This document shows, one piece after another, positions 43,481 to 54,110 of a stretch of DNA of 64,000 bases. A program made the translations under genes and the position numbers. Under the pieces are notes generated by a model. It saw only the letters and a program-made list of their open reading frames with translations, had not been told where the DNA came from and did not search any database. Within the stretch, counting starts at the first letter, position 1; each line of letters begins with the position of its first letter. Origin of the DNA: Galerina marginata (lineage: Eukaryota; Basidiomycota; Agaricomycetes; Agaricales; Galerinaceae); the NCBI GenBank assembly GCA_023014335.1, contig JAECYW010000020.1, forward strand, positions 1 to 64,000, read 5' to 3'.

Positions 43481-44218
43481 ACGTTTATTGTGAGGTGGGT
43501 GAGCGGGTGAGGGTGACAAGAGGGCGGTGAATGACCAAGCGCGCATCAAATTACCTAAGCATTACATAATCGCTTCCGGTGACCCAGCGCGGTGATCATG
43601 ACCCGGTATCAACAGCGAAGGCTCCATAGAACGGCAGCCACATTCGACTTGCGAAACTTTTTGTGACTACTCCAACCGAAAAAGGTAAAATGAGAATATC
43701 ACTCGAGTCTTTGACCTTGACTTGTTGGTTCTTCTCAATACAATGTGCAGGTAAATTCCTCTAGGTCATATCTTACTATATAACAGGCTTATAGAAGTCT
43801 CTTAATAAGGGACGGCGCTTTCATCGTTTCCTATCCCCATTGTTCAACGTTGTTCATTCCATGGGACACGGCCGACTGGTACTCTTATTCATGAATAGTA
43901 AGCGCCTTGGGATGAATAACCCATTCGTGTCAATGTAGTACTCGATTGACTCGACGGAGACATTAACGGGCTTGTGCAAAGCCGTTCTTACTCTTCTTGG
44001 TGTCCCATTCCGGAGACGCGTAATCTTGCATTGGAGGCCTCCTCACAAGTTTCTGGAACGGCCAAGCATCAAGTTTCCATGGGTTGTATGGCCGAAAGGC
44101 TTCAGCTGCCCGAGTGATACGGAAACTATCAAAATCAGTTTTGCAAATGAGACGACGAAGGCGTGCGGGATGAACAGGGCGGATCACAACGGCTTCTTTA
44201 TATTTTCCGATGGGTACG
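43481..44218. other. no firm gene
   Basis: A minus-strand frame at 43963-44187 (RPVHPARLRRLICKTDFDSFRITRAAEAF) may belong to the next entry. The rest shows no feature. Confidence 0.2.
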
Positions 44219-44566
44219 TTAGCTTCTTATTCTAATTATATTAACCACCCATCGACGCAGCGCGTGTAGAGGCGGACGCAAGATATCGAAGGCGACCAGT
44301 TCCGACAATCCAAATCCTCCGCCAAACAAGACGGCGTCCCACCTCGCGACCGTCAAGGAGCCTTCCGGTACGTACGTATACGCCCATTCCAAGTATTCTG
44401 CTGCGAATCCGGCACACATCTTTTGGGCGCTTCGGGATCTTATCATCTTACAGTGAGTCGCCACCTCTCCATCACCTCCCGTTTGGCACCGAGAAAATTT
44501 TTGTAGATTTTCTCCGATTTTATTAGGAAGGAAACCCATGAAAAGAACGCGATTTACGTCCATCAT
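44219..44566 (-). CDS. unknown protein, possibly partial
   Basis: The frame is open from ATG 44566 to 44219: MMDVNRVLFMGFLPNKIGENL..., a CQTGGDGEV stretch, AGFAAEYLEWAYTYVPEG, and a hydrophobic VLFGGGFGLSELVAFDIL segment. Composition is coding-like, but no family or firm splice partners were found. A same-frame stretch upstream is separated by a TGA. Confidence 0.25.
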   Translation of the reverse strand: MMDVNRVLFMGFLPNKIGENLQKFSRCQTGGDGEVATHCKMIRSRSAQKMCAGFAAEYLEWAYTYVPEGSLTVARWDAVLFGGGFGLSELVAFDILRPPLHALRRWVVNIIRIRS

Positions 44567-46867
44567 ATTTCATACATCAAAGCCAAACCTGTTCTCCCTT
44601 TCAAATCGACCACCATCCGATCTGGAAGCGCAGAGAAGCACAGAAGTTGATTTCCATATGTTTGAATCTTTCCCGTGGTGGCCAAGGTTTGCTGCTATTT
44701 TCCTTATTTTATTATATTTTATTTTGGAATTCAATTAATTCGGACAGGCCAACGCGTTTTCTGAACATCATTTAGCCAAAGATGCACTCGCCGCACCGGA
44801 CGTTCCGCGTCAGGGAAACGAAAGTAAAATTCAGGCGGTGTATCCCATCTCAAGCAGAACGACAGCGCATCGAGCACCCGCGACGGAACAATCTCCTACA
44901 CTACTCACCTTGGGAACTGATGCGAACATTTCTTCTCCTGTTCCCCCTCGCTGCCGCATGTCCGTAGTCGTGAAGCTTATCTGTTTGGCTCTTCCCCTCC
45001 CGACCCTCTTTTGGGGCACTTCTTGCGCTTCTTTACCGACCTAACAACTCCATATCCACCCCAACCTTTGCCACCGCATGCCACGCCCTATATATGTGAG
45101 CAGCACCACCCCCTTTCCCCCTTAACCCTTTCTGGCAATACCTCCGTCAGAGCCGAGTTGAATTCGTTGTCCCGTTTCCCGCAGTACTGTCCCGGCCCTC
45201 TATCTACAACGGACGCTTCCGAGCATCCCTGCAACTCATCGCTCTGGACAACCACTCTTTCGAACCGAGACGTTAAGGTCAGCCCTGTCTACCCCACGCC
45301 TGATCCCAATGGCATTGATTGGCGTCTCACAAACCTGTTCGTTGTAACAACAAGTTTCTCAACAAACTCGAGCCCAGAGATCTTTCCGACAACAGCGATA
45401 GCAATGGGATGTTCAGTATATTAGGCCATGGGATCGGCTTTTGTGGGCATTGGTACGTTCAAGTGCCCATAAATCAGTATGTCATATCGTTACAGGCCTA
45501 ACTAATTTTTGGTGCTTCCGACAGCCCGAAAGGATGTACACCGCGACCCGGCAAGTACAAAACAAAAAGCACGGCTCCATGTTTATGTCTTCAGGTGCGT
45601 TAATTTAGTCTCTCTCCTCGTCAACTGGCTAAGAAGGGTAGTTTGGCTTAATAGCCAATTCAGAAGTCAAATGTCTCATGTCGGCGCTATTTCAAGTATT
45701 CTTTCCCTCCACTCCTGCTATCGGCGTGCCGTCGACATACTTGAGCACATGGTATTGGGGAATTGTGCATCGAGGAGTTGTGTTGTTCTCCTGCGTAGGC
45801 TCTCTCGCCATCCCTTAGGTTTCAGGGGTGGGTACGCCATTCATCGACCACTTCCACAGAAGCCTCCTCAAGATTGTGGTAAAACTGACGTTTGGGCTGT
45901 GGTTTTGTGTGATTTTTTAATAAAAGAGGAGGAATTTGTACCGAGGACCACGGCTTTGAATACTGCCCAAGTATTCCTTGTACGAGGAGCTCGTATGCAC
46001 TCTTCAAACATGAATCTAGGCACCACTCCATGTCGTGTTGCTTGACGGGTCGGCAGCTGAACGCTTGGTCTTTTTAGACGCCAGAATGCCGTTTGTTCCA
46101 AGTGCTAACCAGATCTCATCTCAAAGATTGCCCCAGCCATGCATAGTACTGCGCGTGTTCCCTCAGCTCCTCGAGCTCCTAATAAACTTATCTTACTTTC
46201 TCTGGTACAGTCTACTGTGAACCGCATTGGATAAATTGCTGGCATCTCGTGTAAGGGTCCAGTAACTCGTATTCAAGGCTGTTCATCGGTCTGCGGTTGA
46301 CATCAGCGGCTATGTGAGTATCTCAATAAGCACTCTTTGTACCTGTAACTAAACCGGAACAAATTTGCACTCGGTTTCCTTCCTTATCCTATGCTCACTG
46401 TGCGACAAGTACTGTATGTTAGTACATAGAGTTCAATGAAATGGACGGGACTCGTACCTGTCGTTCCAGGCAATGGTTCCTGAGCTTAGCGTAAGTAAAA
46501 TCGGAAGTGCCCTAGTATGCAAAGGACAACCTCAGCACCAGATTGAGGCATAGAAATTTCACCCCCGAGAGCATTTCTTATAAAATTTTAGAACAACGCC
46601 TCTGGGAGATAATTACACAGTTAGGATTCTGGTCCCTGAACTTACAAGTTGCAATAAGGCAGGACTCTGTTACTGAGAATATAAATTTCTTCACCTCCTT
46701 CCTGGGACCCAGACTGGTTGTCTGACGTTAGCTTTTCAAGACGGTGGCACAAGAGATTTTTTTAAAGTAACAAAAAGAAATCAGCCATTTATTGTGTAAT
46801 TGCTCGGGTTTGTTTGCGACTGGCTAGTTTGGATGAAAGAAAATCTTCGACAAGGTGTGCAAGTAAA
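44567..46867. other. no firm gene
   Basis: Several + strand frames exist (45011-45424, Ser/Thr/Pro-rich; 45509-46045, 178 codons), without domains, and the second overlaps open minus-strand frames. Fragments of real exons are possible. Confidence 0.2.
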
Positions 46868-48180
46868 TTACTTGTATAAAGAGCGGTCAGACACGTAGGC
46901 AGGTGGACAAGACCGAACAGGGGATACACGATGATCAGGCTTCACAGACTTAGGGGCTAATATTCTACCGACGTCAACTGGAAGAGAGTCCGTCAAGTCT
47001 CTCTTGTCGAGGCGGCTGAGATTTGGAGCAGGTGGACGGATATGGAAAGTGTTCTTGAATGCAATAGGTTCATTTGCTGTTGTGCCGCTCTGTTGCTCTG
47101 AAGGATCTGGCGTTTCTGAAATTTCTGGAAAATCCTCTTTTCGCTTAAGTTTCCTGCAAATAAACACAAGGACAAGAGGAAGGGATGATGAGCAAGTCGA
47201 TACAGCCCCCTTTCGGTATGTCAGCGCGCGTCAAATGATAATCTGTAATCTTTACTCGCCATAATGTTCGCGAGGCACAGAAAAACTGGTAAGTTCGAAT
47301 AATACGAACTCAATAATAAGGACCAGCAGATGGACCCAGAAACGAAGCTCCATCCACTGCTCGCGAATCCAATGATTACGGGAAGTTTTTCGGATCGCGG
47401 CAGCTTGACTCCCTTAAAGGTAAACCAAGCCATAAACACGATGCCGGCGTCAACAAGAAGATCGACTACAAATAATCAGATTATTACAATCGGCTTCCCC
47501 AGATCTAGACGTTTATTACTCACCGGCAAGCGCAAATATTACAAGATTTTCAGGCAATGGGCAGAAAGACACTTCATCAGTTTGGTGCGCCGGCTCGATG
47601 CTCCTTTTACAAATAATTTCGATGCTGATGCAGTAAATCGGGCCGATTATAAACAAAATCGACGAGAGGATCCGAAACCGCGGGAAGAGGAAACGGTCTT
47701 CCTTGAACACCCGTCCGATTGACATGACCATGCTAGACCGAGCAGTCCTAGAAATAACGCTGTCGGTAAAACGTAAGAAGCTTGACACTTTCAACTCACC
47801 AAATTACCGCAAAATAGAGGTTTAAGGTAGCTGTGAACGCACGGGGAGTAATAATCGCAGGGTTCTGCATGACACCTAATTCCAAGTTTGCATTTCTTAG
47901 CAATGATTAATAATGGAGGCGCTTACGCGCAGAAACTACAACGCCAAACATGCTGAGGTTGAGAGAGGCAGTGAGGAGCACAAGGATATCGTCGAGCCAT
48001 ATTTCTCTTCGTCGTAAATAAATACGGAGTGTAAGGCGGAACACAGTTAGTGACAGTGCCACTATGTGGGCGATAAGTATGCGGACTGTGAACCTGAGTC
48101 AATCTGGTCTGGCAGTAGGAGGAGTACGTGCTAAACGCACCAAAGTCATCATTCAGAAGCTCGAGGTTACGGTCATCCAT
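46868..48180 (-). CDS. rhodopsin-like/PTH11-like seven-helix integral membrane protein
   Basis: The ATG at 48180 starts MDDRNLELLNDDFG. Introns of 40-60 bp then join FTVRILIAHIVALSLTVFRL...RRREIWLDDILVLLTASLNL, GVMQNPAIITPRAFTATLNLYFAVIW, SVISRTARSSMVMSIGRVF...ILSSILFIIGPIYCISIEIICK, CPLPENLVIFALAVDLLVDAGIVFMAW, KLPRSEKLPVIIGFASSGWSFVSG and, after a last intron, AVSTCSSSLPLVLVFICRKLKRKED, ending TAA 46868. Seven hydrophobic helices, the R-x(4)-W-x-D-D cytoplasmic-loop pattern, the isolated cysteine after helix 4 and the CPL...DAGI pattern match the fungal rhodopsin-domain/PTH11-like family as I know it. No retinal-binding lysine is expected in this family. It is a likely plasma-membrane protein of unknown ligand, with a ~95-residue cytoplasmic tail. 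Confidence 0.7.
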
Positions 48181-50343
48181 ATACCAAAATGAGAGTGAAA
48201 CAAGTGAGGTAAAATGTAATTTAAGGAACGACAAGTTAAAGCTTTGGCAATTGGGGTAGATATGCGGATGCGGAGAGGACACAGTGGCTAGAAAGCAGAC
48301 GGGCAGAAGATGTATTGCTTCGTGGGAGGCGGAAGCAAGAAGGATTCTTTGTTTGGTTTGGATTACATTTGAATGGAGTCGGTTTCTCCGTACTTTCTCA
48401 CCAGGAAAGTCCCTTACGGAAATAACGTCTCCAAAGCAGTTGAGTGACAGTCTGTTTCCACTGCATACTTGGTTTAGAGGTTAGTATGTGCTTCTCCTTG
48501 GGTTACAAAGTTGCACGACTCTCACGCAGTGTTTTGAGCTACAAATGATTAAGGAGGAGGGCGATTTTCAAAAAATGTTCATGAGACGTTTGGTAGAAGT
48601 CGACCTTGACCGAAGGACAGCAGGATTAGGAAATTCTTACCTTTTATATCATATCAGGTGACAATTTCCAAATCGGGATGCTCTGGGCATTGTCTTGGGT
48701 CGTCTGGGAACTGGACCAAACCTTTTGATATCGGGCTGGTAAGAAACAGGAGGATTAGAATCTAAAATGTCACGTCGGAAAATTTGCTAATCGGCCACAC
48801 CATTACTAATTAGCAGGTGCCAGCCCTTCTTATCCTGCGGCCGCAACATCAGTTACCACGGAAGATCTTGCAACGAACTCCGCGAATGGAATGGCGACCC
48901 CGCATTCCCCGTTTATAAGATCTGACTTCAACTCAATTTGTTGTTCGAAAGGCACGAGCCGTTGTGTGTGTAAATTCAATCTTCGTCGACATTCGAACAG
49001 GTGCAACGTAATCGCCAATAAACTGTCAAGGACAAAAAAACTGACAATTTATTTTGGATGACAAGTATCACTGGCTCACATATTAAAACAATAGTGCCAA
49101 AAACTATTCTTCTTTGACAATTCCTGGGATGCTACACATGTGGAGTGCTCCACAGAAATTCCCTCAAGGTTTCTCCCAACTAGCCAATGAAGCCCAGGGG
49201 TACGTTCTGAGCGATCGATCGAAAATCCAAGTGAGAACCCAAAAATAGTCAGGGTTAACTTGGCGAGACCTCAGATATCTCCGTCATAATGTTATGTGGC
49301 GTGCCCCGACCGCGCATATAATCCAGAACCGAGAACCCGAAAACATATATTTCAAGTGATGTTTCAACGCTCCCTATTGCGCGCGGTAGACAGGGAAAGC
49401 TCTCTTTAAAAATCACCGCCAGGTTAATCGCGGAAGAAGCGCGGTACATCAATAATAATACGGACGGTCAAAGTTGGCGATTCATCCAGGGTCCAAAATG
49501 TGATTCGAATTGTGATTCCGAAGTGAGAATCACGACCAAAATCGCGATTCTCGTGAATGAATCACCTATGATTTCTCATCAATCCTCGCGCGATTCCCTG
49601 CCATTTTCTCCCATGATTCTGATTCTAAAATCCTTTCGAAATCCAAACCTGAATCGCATTTGAATCCTGCATGAGCGCGACTTTGACCTTCCCTAATTTA
49701 TAGACGCACTGGAAGCAATCAATACTTACTGAAAAGCATAAAAATCGCAGCTACAGTCTGTATTGAAGTACAGTTGATGCGCCGTTTGAGGCAGAAACAA
49801 GATTGGAGTTGGAAGAGCAGGTGCCGGGTAAAGCCTGAGCGTTCAATTTGGAGGCTCATATCGTCAGTTTCTAATCCCGGGTCGGTTGGTTTGGATAAAA
49901 TCAAGGCTATTCAGAAAATTATACACAAATTTACTAGCTGCAATCGTGATATTGGAAATGGTGGGGCTGAGTCGTAGTGAATAACGAGTGATCAATATAC
50001 ATCAGACTAAATGGCATAGAGCTTTCTTACAAGTAACGTAACTTTTGAAAACAGTTATTACCTATAGCGAAAGATGTAGATCAAGCCTGGACCGTGAAGC
50101 TATATGTGTGTGCATACGGGAGCCAGGAATAACAGGTTTAAGAATTTGTCGGTTTTTAAAACAGCGGGGAGTAGAAATTGAAAGAACAGCATCCTCTTTT
50201 TGAATAAAATTTGCGCAGTTTTTTGGGTGTTTATTCCGGGCATCGACGGATGAGGATCCTACAAGTGCTGGAAGAACGTGGCTGCATGAAAAATTAGCCG
50301 GAGTCGTTTACCAAGCGGCCAGAGACTCACCGTGGATGACGCG
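48181..50343. other. intergenic; GATTC-rich element at about 49490-49690
   Basis: Mostly short frames. Between 49490 and 49690, GATTC/GAATC words occur about a dozen times in both orientations. The stretch runs from CAGGGTCCAAAATGTG to a loosely inverted end near TTCCCTA. This looks like another small inverted-repeat element, but its exact ends and target duplication were not established. Confidence 0.35.
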
Positions 50344-50742
50344 CTATTTCACAGATATTGAGCAATGCGCTACCTCCGTTTGCACCAACGTTTCTTCTAC
50401 GTCACGCTCAGCTGTTGGTTTGACACGGCTTGTTGAGCCTTTCAGGTGTTTTTGTCGAGTGGTTATCGGAGTCAAGTGCGCCGTCGGAGGTCTTCTTGGC
50501 GCTCGAGGGCTCGGATTGGCTCCGGCGGGGACGAGCAGCTGGGCGGTAGGTCGCCTGTCGAGAGGGACAGTAGTTGTAGTACGACCTTCAACTGGGAAAA
50601 CTGTTTGCATGGGATGCGCAAGGTCCGAGATATAACGCTCTTCGAGCGATTTGACATAGGGAGGAATGTAGTTGATAGCCAGAATAATTGCCAAGACCAC
50701 AGAACCTGCGCAGAGACCTGCCGCCCAAAGGGAAATTTCCAT
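50344..50742 (-). CDS. small single-pass membrane protein
   Basis: The ATG at 50742 is followed by a membrane anchor (LWAAGLCAGSVVLAIILAINYI, residues 5-26). A Pro/Thr/Arg-rich cytosolic or lumenal tail follows, with TTTTVPLDRRPTAQLL and RAPRRPPTAHLTP, ending at TAG 50344 after 132 residues. A donor-like GTAGCGC near the end could extend it. The anchor without a cleavage site suggests a type II or III protein. A second frame at 50837-51019 (LPRYAALMRQYGLLKEIGQKSREARKARL), to the right, may be an exon of an adjacent gene. Neither was recognised. Confidence 0.4.
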   Translation of the reverse strand: MEISLWAAGLCAGSVVLAIILAINYIPPYVKSLEERYISDLAHPMQTVFPVEGRTTTTVPLDRRPTAQLLVPAGANPSPRAPRRPPTAHLTPITTRQKHLKGSTSRVKPTAERDVEETLVQTEVAHCSISVK

Positions 50743-51019
50743 ACCACCAGACTTTGTTTGAGTTACACGGAAGCAAGAAAGAATGGGCGGGTGTTTCGTC
50801 GGTTGGATCAGTAGCCCACTAAATTTTCAGGGTTGTTCATTGCCATGGAGTGACAGGATCGTCCGAACCTGTCAATCGCGCCTTCCGGGCCTCCCTTGAC
50901 TTTTGACCGATCTCTTTCAACAAACCATATTGCCGCATCAAGGCGGCATAACGGGGCAAGTTATGATGCAACCCTTGTAAACGTTCATTCCCAATTTCGA
51001 TACAATTGACCCTAATCAC

Positions 51020-51900
51020 GACTATCAGCAGGGGACAGCTATTACTGGCAGAGGACTCAACCTATAAGTTTCTAGAATGCAACCATTGTCCCTAGGATCT
51101 TTTAAATTTTTATTAGAAATCTGGGGATAGATCTGCTTCCATGCAGCATTCTACCTACATTGTACCAACGACTTGTGTGGATATTAGATCGTTTGCAGGC
51201 TTCTCAGGTTCGTCTCCGCACAAGCTGCGGGAGGGTTGCGATTTACAAGTTGCGGCCGCACACCGTGTTCAGCCAATCGGAAGGCTGACCTGCCTCCCTA
51301 GTGATTGATTGCCAAGAGGCCGACTTATCTATCATTTTATATACCATCCCGCACCAAGGATGACGAAGGGTCAATGAATCTCAAGGGCTGAAATAAGAAA
51401 AAAAGAACTACGCACCCGCTGAGGCGGTGAGAGCGGTGACGACAACGATTGATTAGACTCGTGACCAGCCCTCGAATGAGGAGGGTTGTAATATTAATTG
51501 GGTTTTACTTACTGCCGAATTACTTACCAGTAAGTCACTGCCCTGAGCTCCGAGGAGGACCAATTTGAATGTTGAGTGGTGAGTTACTTACCTGGTCACG
51601 TGCGTATCTACTCCCGGACAGGTCAGACCTGAGGTCACATAACTAATGGTAACGCGCAAGGAACCAGGGACTGAGCTTCCAAATTGCGTCCAGTTCTTGC
51701 TCATCTGAGCTCGATTCTCTGATCCTTACCATAAATATGGCGCCCAAGACTGTCGGTATTGTCCAAACATTTTCTCTCGTTTACTTCATAGGTTTGTGCG
51801 AGCAAGCAAGAAACATCCATCATCTAGCTCCAGACGGCCCTTACCAAGGTCCTTACTAGCCCTCGCAGCATAAGAACAAGTACGCCCATTGGATTTCGAA
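51020..51900. other. intergenic, likely promoter of the Pumilio gene
   Basis: No firm gene. An ATG at 51738 (MAPKTVG) and an acceptor-like CATCTAG near 51829 could provide upstream coding exons of the Pumilio gene. Confidence 0.25.
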
Positions 51901-51962
51901 ATGTTGTGCAGATTCATTCTAACAACTCTCGAATACAGCCACGTTTGTACCGCCTCTTATCT

Positions 51963-54110
51963 ATGTTTGTGCCCCACGAGCTTGGTTCCGGCAGGAATCA
52001 GGCTAATATGGACGTTCTTCCCCGAGATCCCTATCGACTTGGACATGGACAGGTGGTAAGCTTCTTGGATAAACATTCTGCGTTATTTTCCTAATCGCAT
52101 TTTCCGTCGTTACAGATTGAAGCCTCGTTCTTGTCAGCTCCCTTCCATAGATTTCCACCCCCAGTGATCTATGAGGGGTATAGTCGCAATTTCGCATCCT
52201 CGTGGCATACTGTCCCTCAACCGGAAGCCTTCAATTTCCCTCAGGCAACACAAGTCTTCCCAGGCGGGATTCCTCTGAATTTTCCGAGGTTTTACTACCC
52301 AGCAGAGATGCAGCCTCAGCCGTTCGTCGATTACCCTAGCCTTCAAAACACATTTCATAACGCCGGTCAGCCAAACGAGTTCCCTTACGCCTTCGGTGTA
52401 CCCCATCCAAGCCCTATACCAAATGTTGTAGCGCGACAAGTACGTTGTTATGGCGTCATCTCTTAAAGTCATGAAACCTACCGTCCTTGCTAGCTGCCGT
52501 TGTCTGCACCAGCCCCTAGTCCCATGCCTCTTAGAGCCTTTTCTCGATCTCAACCAAAACCAACGGCGAAATCTGGTCAACTTGCTCCTAAATCACCGGT
52601 TTTACGGGCCTCGACATTAATCGATAACGTTCTTGCCAAATTGAACGCGGGTTCGGGCGAGCCAATCTCCCTCATGGTGCGTCATCATGTATCAAATTTT
52701 CTCCATTTGACATTTTATTTTCAGGATATCCTGCATCACGTCGTTGAATTGAGTACGTTTCAAGCGGGTTCCCGTTTGCTGCAAAAAAAATTTCAAGACG
52801 CCAGTGAGGACGAAATCACGTACGTCTTTGAGGCTATCAAGGGTCCGCAAATGCTGGCCAAAGTTGCCTGTAATGCATATGGGAACTATGTGAGTTCTAT
52901 GAAACAGCTGTAGCTTTGGAGGATGAATGAATAAACCGCTATTTGCAGGTCGTACAGAAGCTACTGGAAATTGCAACTCCCGCCCAGATTGCCGATTTTT
53001 CTTCTGAGATTGATTTCATTGGTTTCTCATTCGAGGAGAACGGATGTCGGGTGGTGCAGAAAGTATGCAAGTTTTACTCTTCATTTTAAGGTGCAACGTA
53101 CTCAAGTTTTCACCGTAGTTTATAGAGCACAGCTCAGAGGCAGGAAAGGTTCACGTAGCTGAACGCCTCAAGGAGCACATCTTGATGTGCTCATATGACA
53201 TTCACGCTAATCACGTAAGTTTTTATATTTTCCTTTTATTCCAGCAAGTAACTCAAATCTAATGCCTTCGCCTTCGCGTATTGCAGGTAGTTCAACAACT
53301 CATTGAGGTACTCCCTGTAGAGCACATCACTTTCCTGCCGGCCATTGTTGAAAATATCGACAAATTGTCGTGCCATGTTTACGGTTATCGAGTCATACAC
53401 AAGATCCTCAGACATCTCCCTCCTAAAACGGCGTTGCCGTTACTGGAGGCGATATTAAAGCATGTTGTCCGGTTCGCAGAAGATCGCTTTGGGGTGAGTA
53501 GTATCGAAATTTCAAGGCCCCCGTTCCTAATCGTGAATCCCTCTAGAATTATATTATTCAAGATGTCCTTGAAATGGGTGGTTCTACAAGCAATCCTGTT
53601 TTGACAACCATCTTCATATCTCGCATTCGCTCTAGATTCTTTGAATTTTCGCAACATAAATACGCATCAAATGTCTGCGAAAAGGCCCTTAAGTGTGGCG
53701 GTCCGGGGATGCGTAGGTCGCTGATTAATGAGATCATGTTTCACCGAGGTCGAGTGTGTGCACCCGATGGAGGTCCAACTGTTGGCATTTTGATTCAGCA
53801 CCCGTTCGCAAGTAAGTTTCGACCGTTTGTCCTTTTCTCTCTTCCGGACTTCGCTCAATTGTGCTCCATAATCTAGACTACGTGCTCAGGTGTGCATTAG
53901 GCATGGCACAGGGAAGACAAAGAAAAGTGCTGTATTGTCAAGTGGCTTTGGCTTTGGGAAATGTCCAGTTAAACATAAACAACGAGGCATTCATATCCAG
54001 TAAGTTCTGTATTTTCGAACTTGTACGCTATGAAACTCTGGCTAAAATCCTGTAATTATACAGTCAAGCGTTTAGTTGATTACTATTTCCGTTTTGAAGC
54101 TGGGATATGA
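51963..54110 (+). CDS. Pumilio/PUF RNA-binding protein
   Basis: PUF proteins bind 3'UTR motifs and repress or destabilise mRNAs in the cytoplasm. The N-terminal region is Pro/Phe/Tyr-rich; the first ATG I can place is 51963, but the frame is open upstream. About eight exons encode an eight-repeat Pumilio domain. Recognition segments, in order, are GSRLLQK, GNYVVQK, GCRVVQK, ANHVVQQ, GYRVIHK, GNYIIQD, ASNVCEK and ANYVLRC. Repeats 1-4, 6 and 7 keep the residues of classical PUFs (SR..Q, NY..Q, CR..Q, NH..Q, NY..Q, SN..E). Repeat 5 (YR..H instead of CR..Q) and repeat 8 (NY..R instead of NY..Q) differ. It ends TGA 54110. Introns fall inside the repeats just before VVQK-type motifs. Confidence 0.85.

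Noticed and set aside
45509..46045. 178-codon + strand ORF
   Set aside because: No domain, no splice context, and overlapping open frames on the other strand; composition does not separate them.
49490..49560. GATTCGAATT resembling a tRNA T-arm
   Set aside because: No acceptor stem or anticodon arm can be drawn around it; it belongs to a run of GATTC words.
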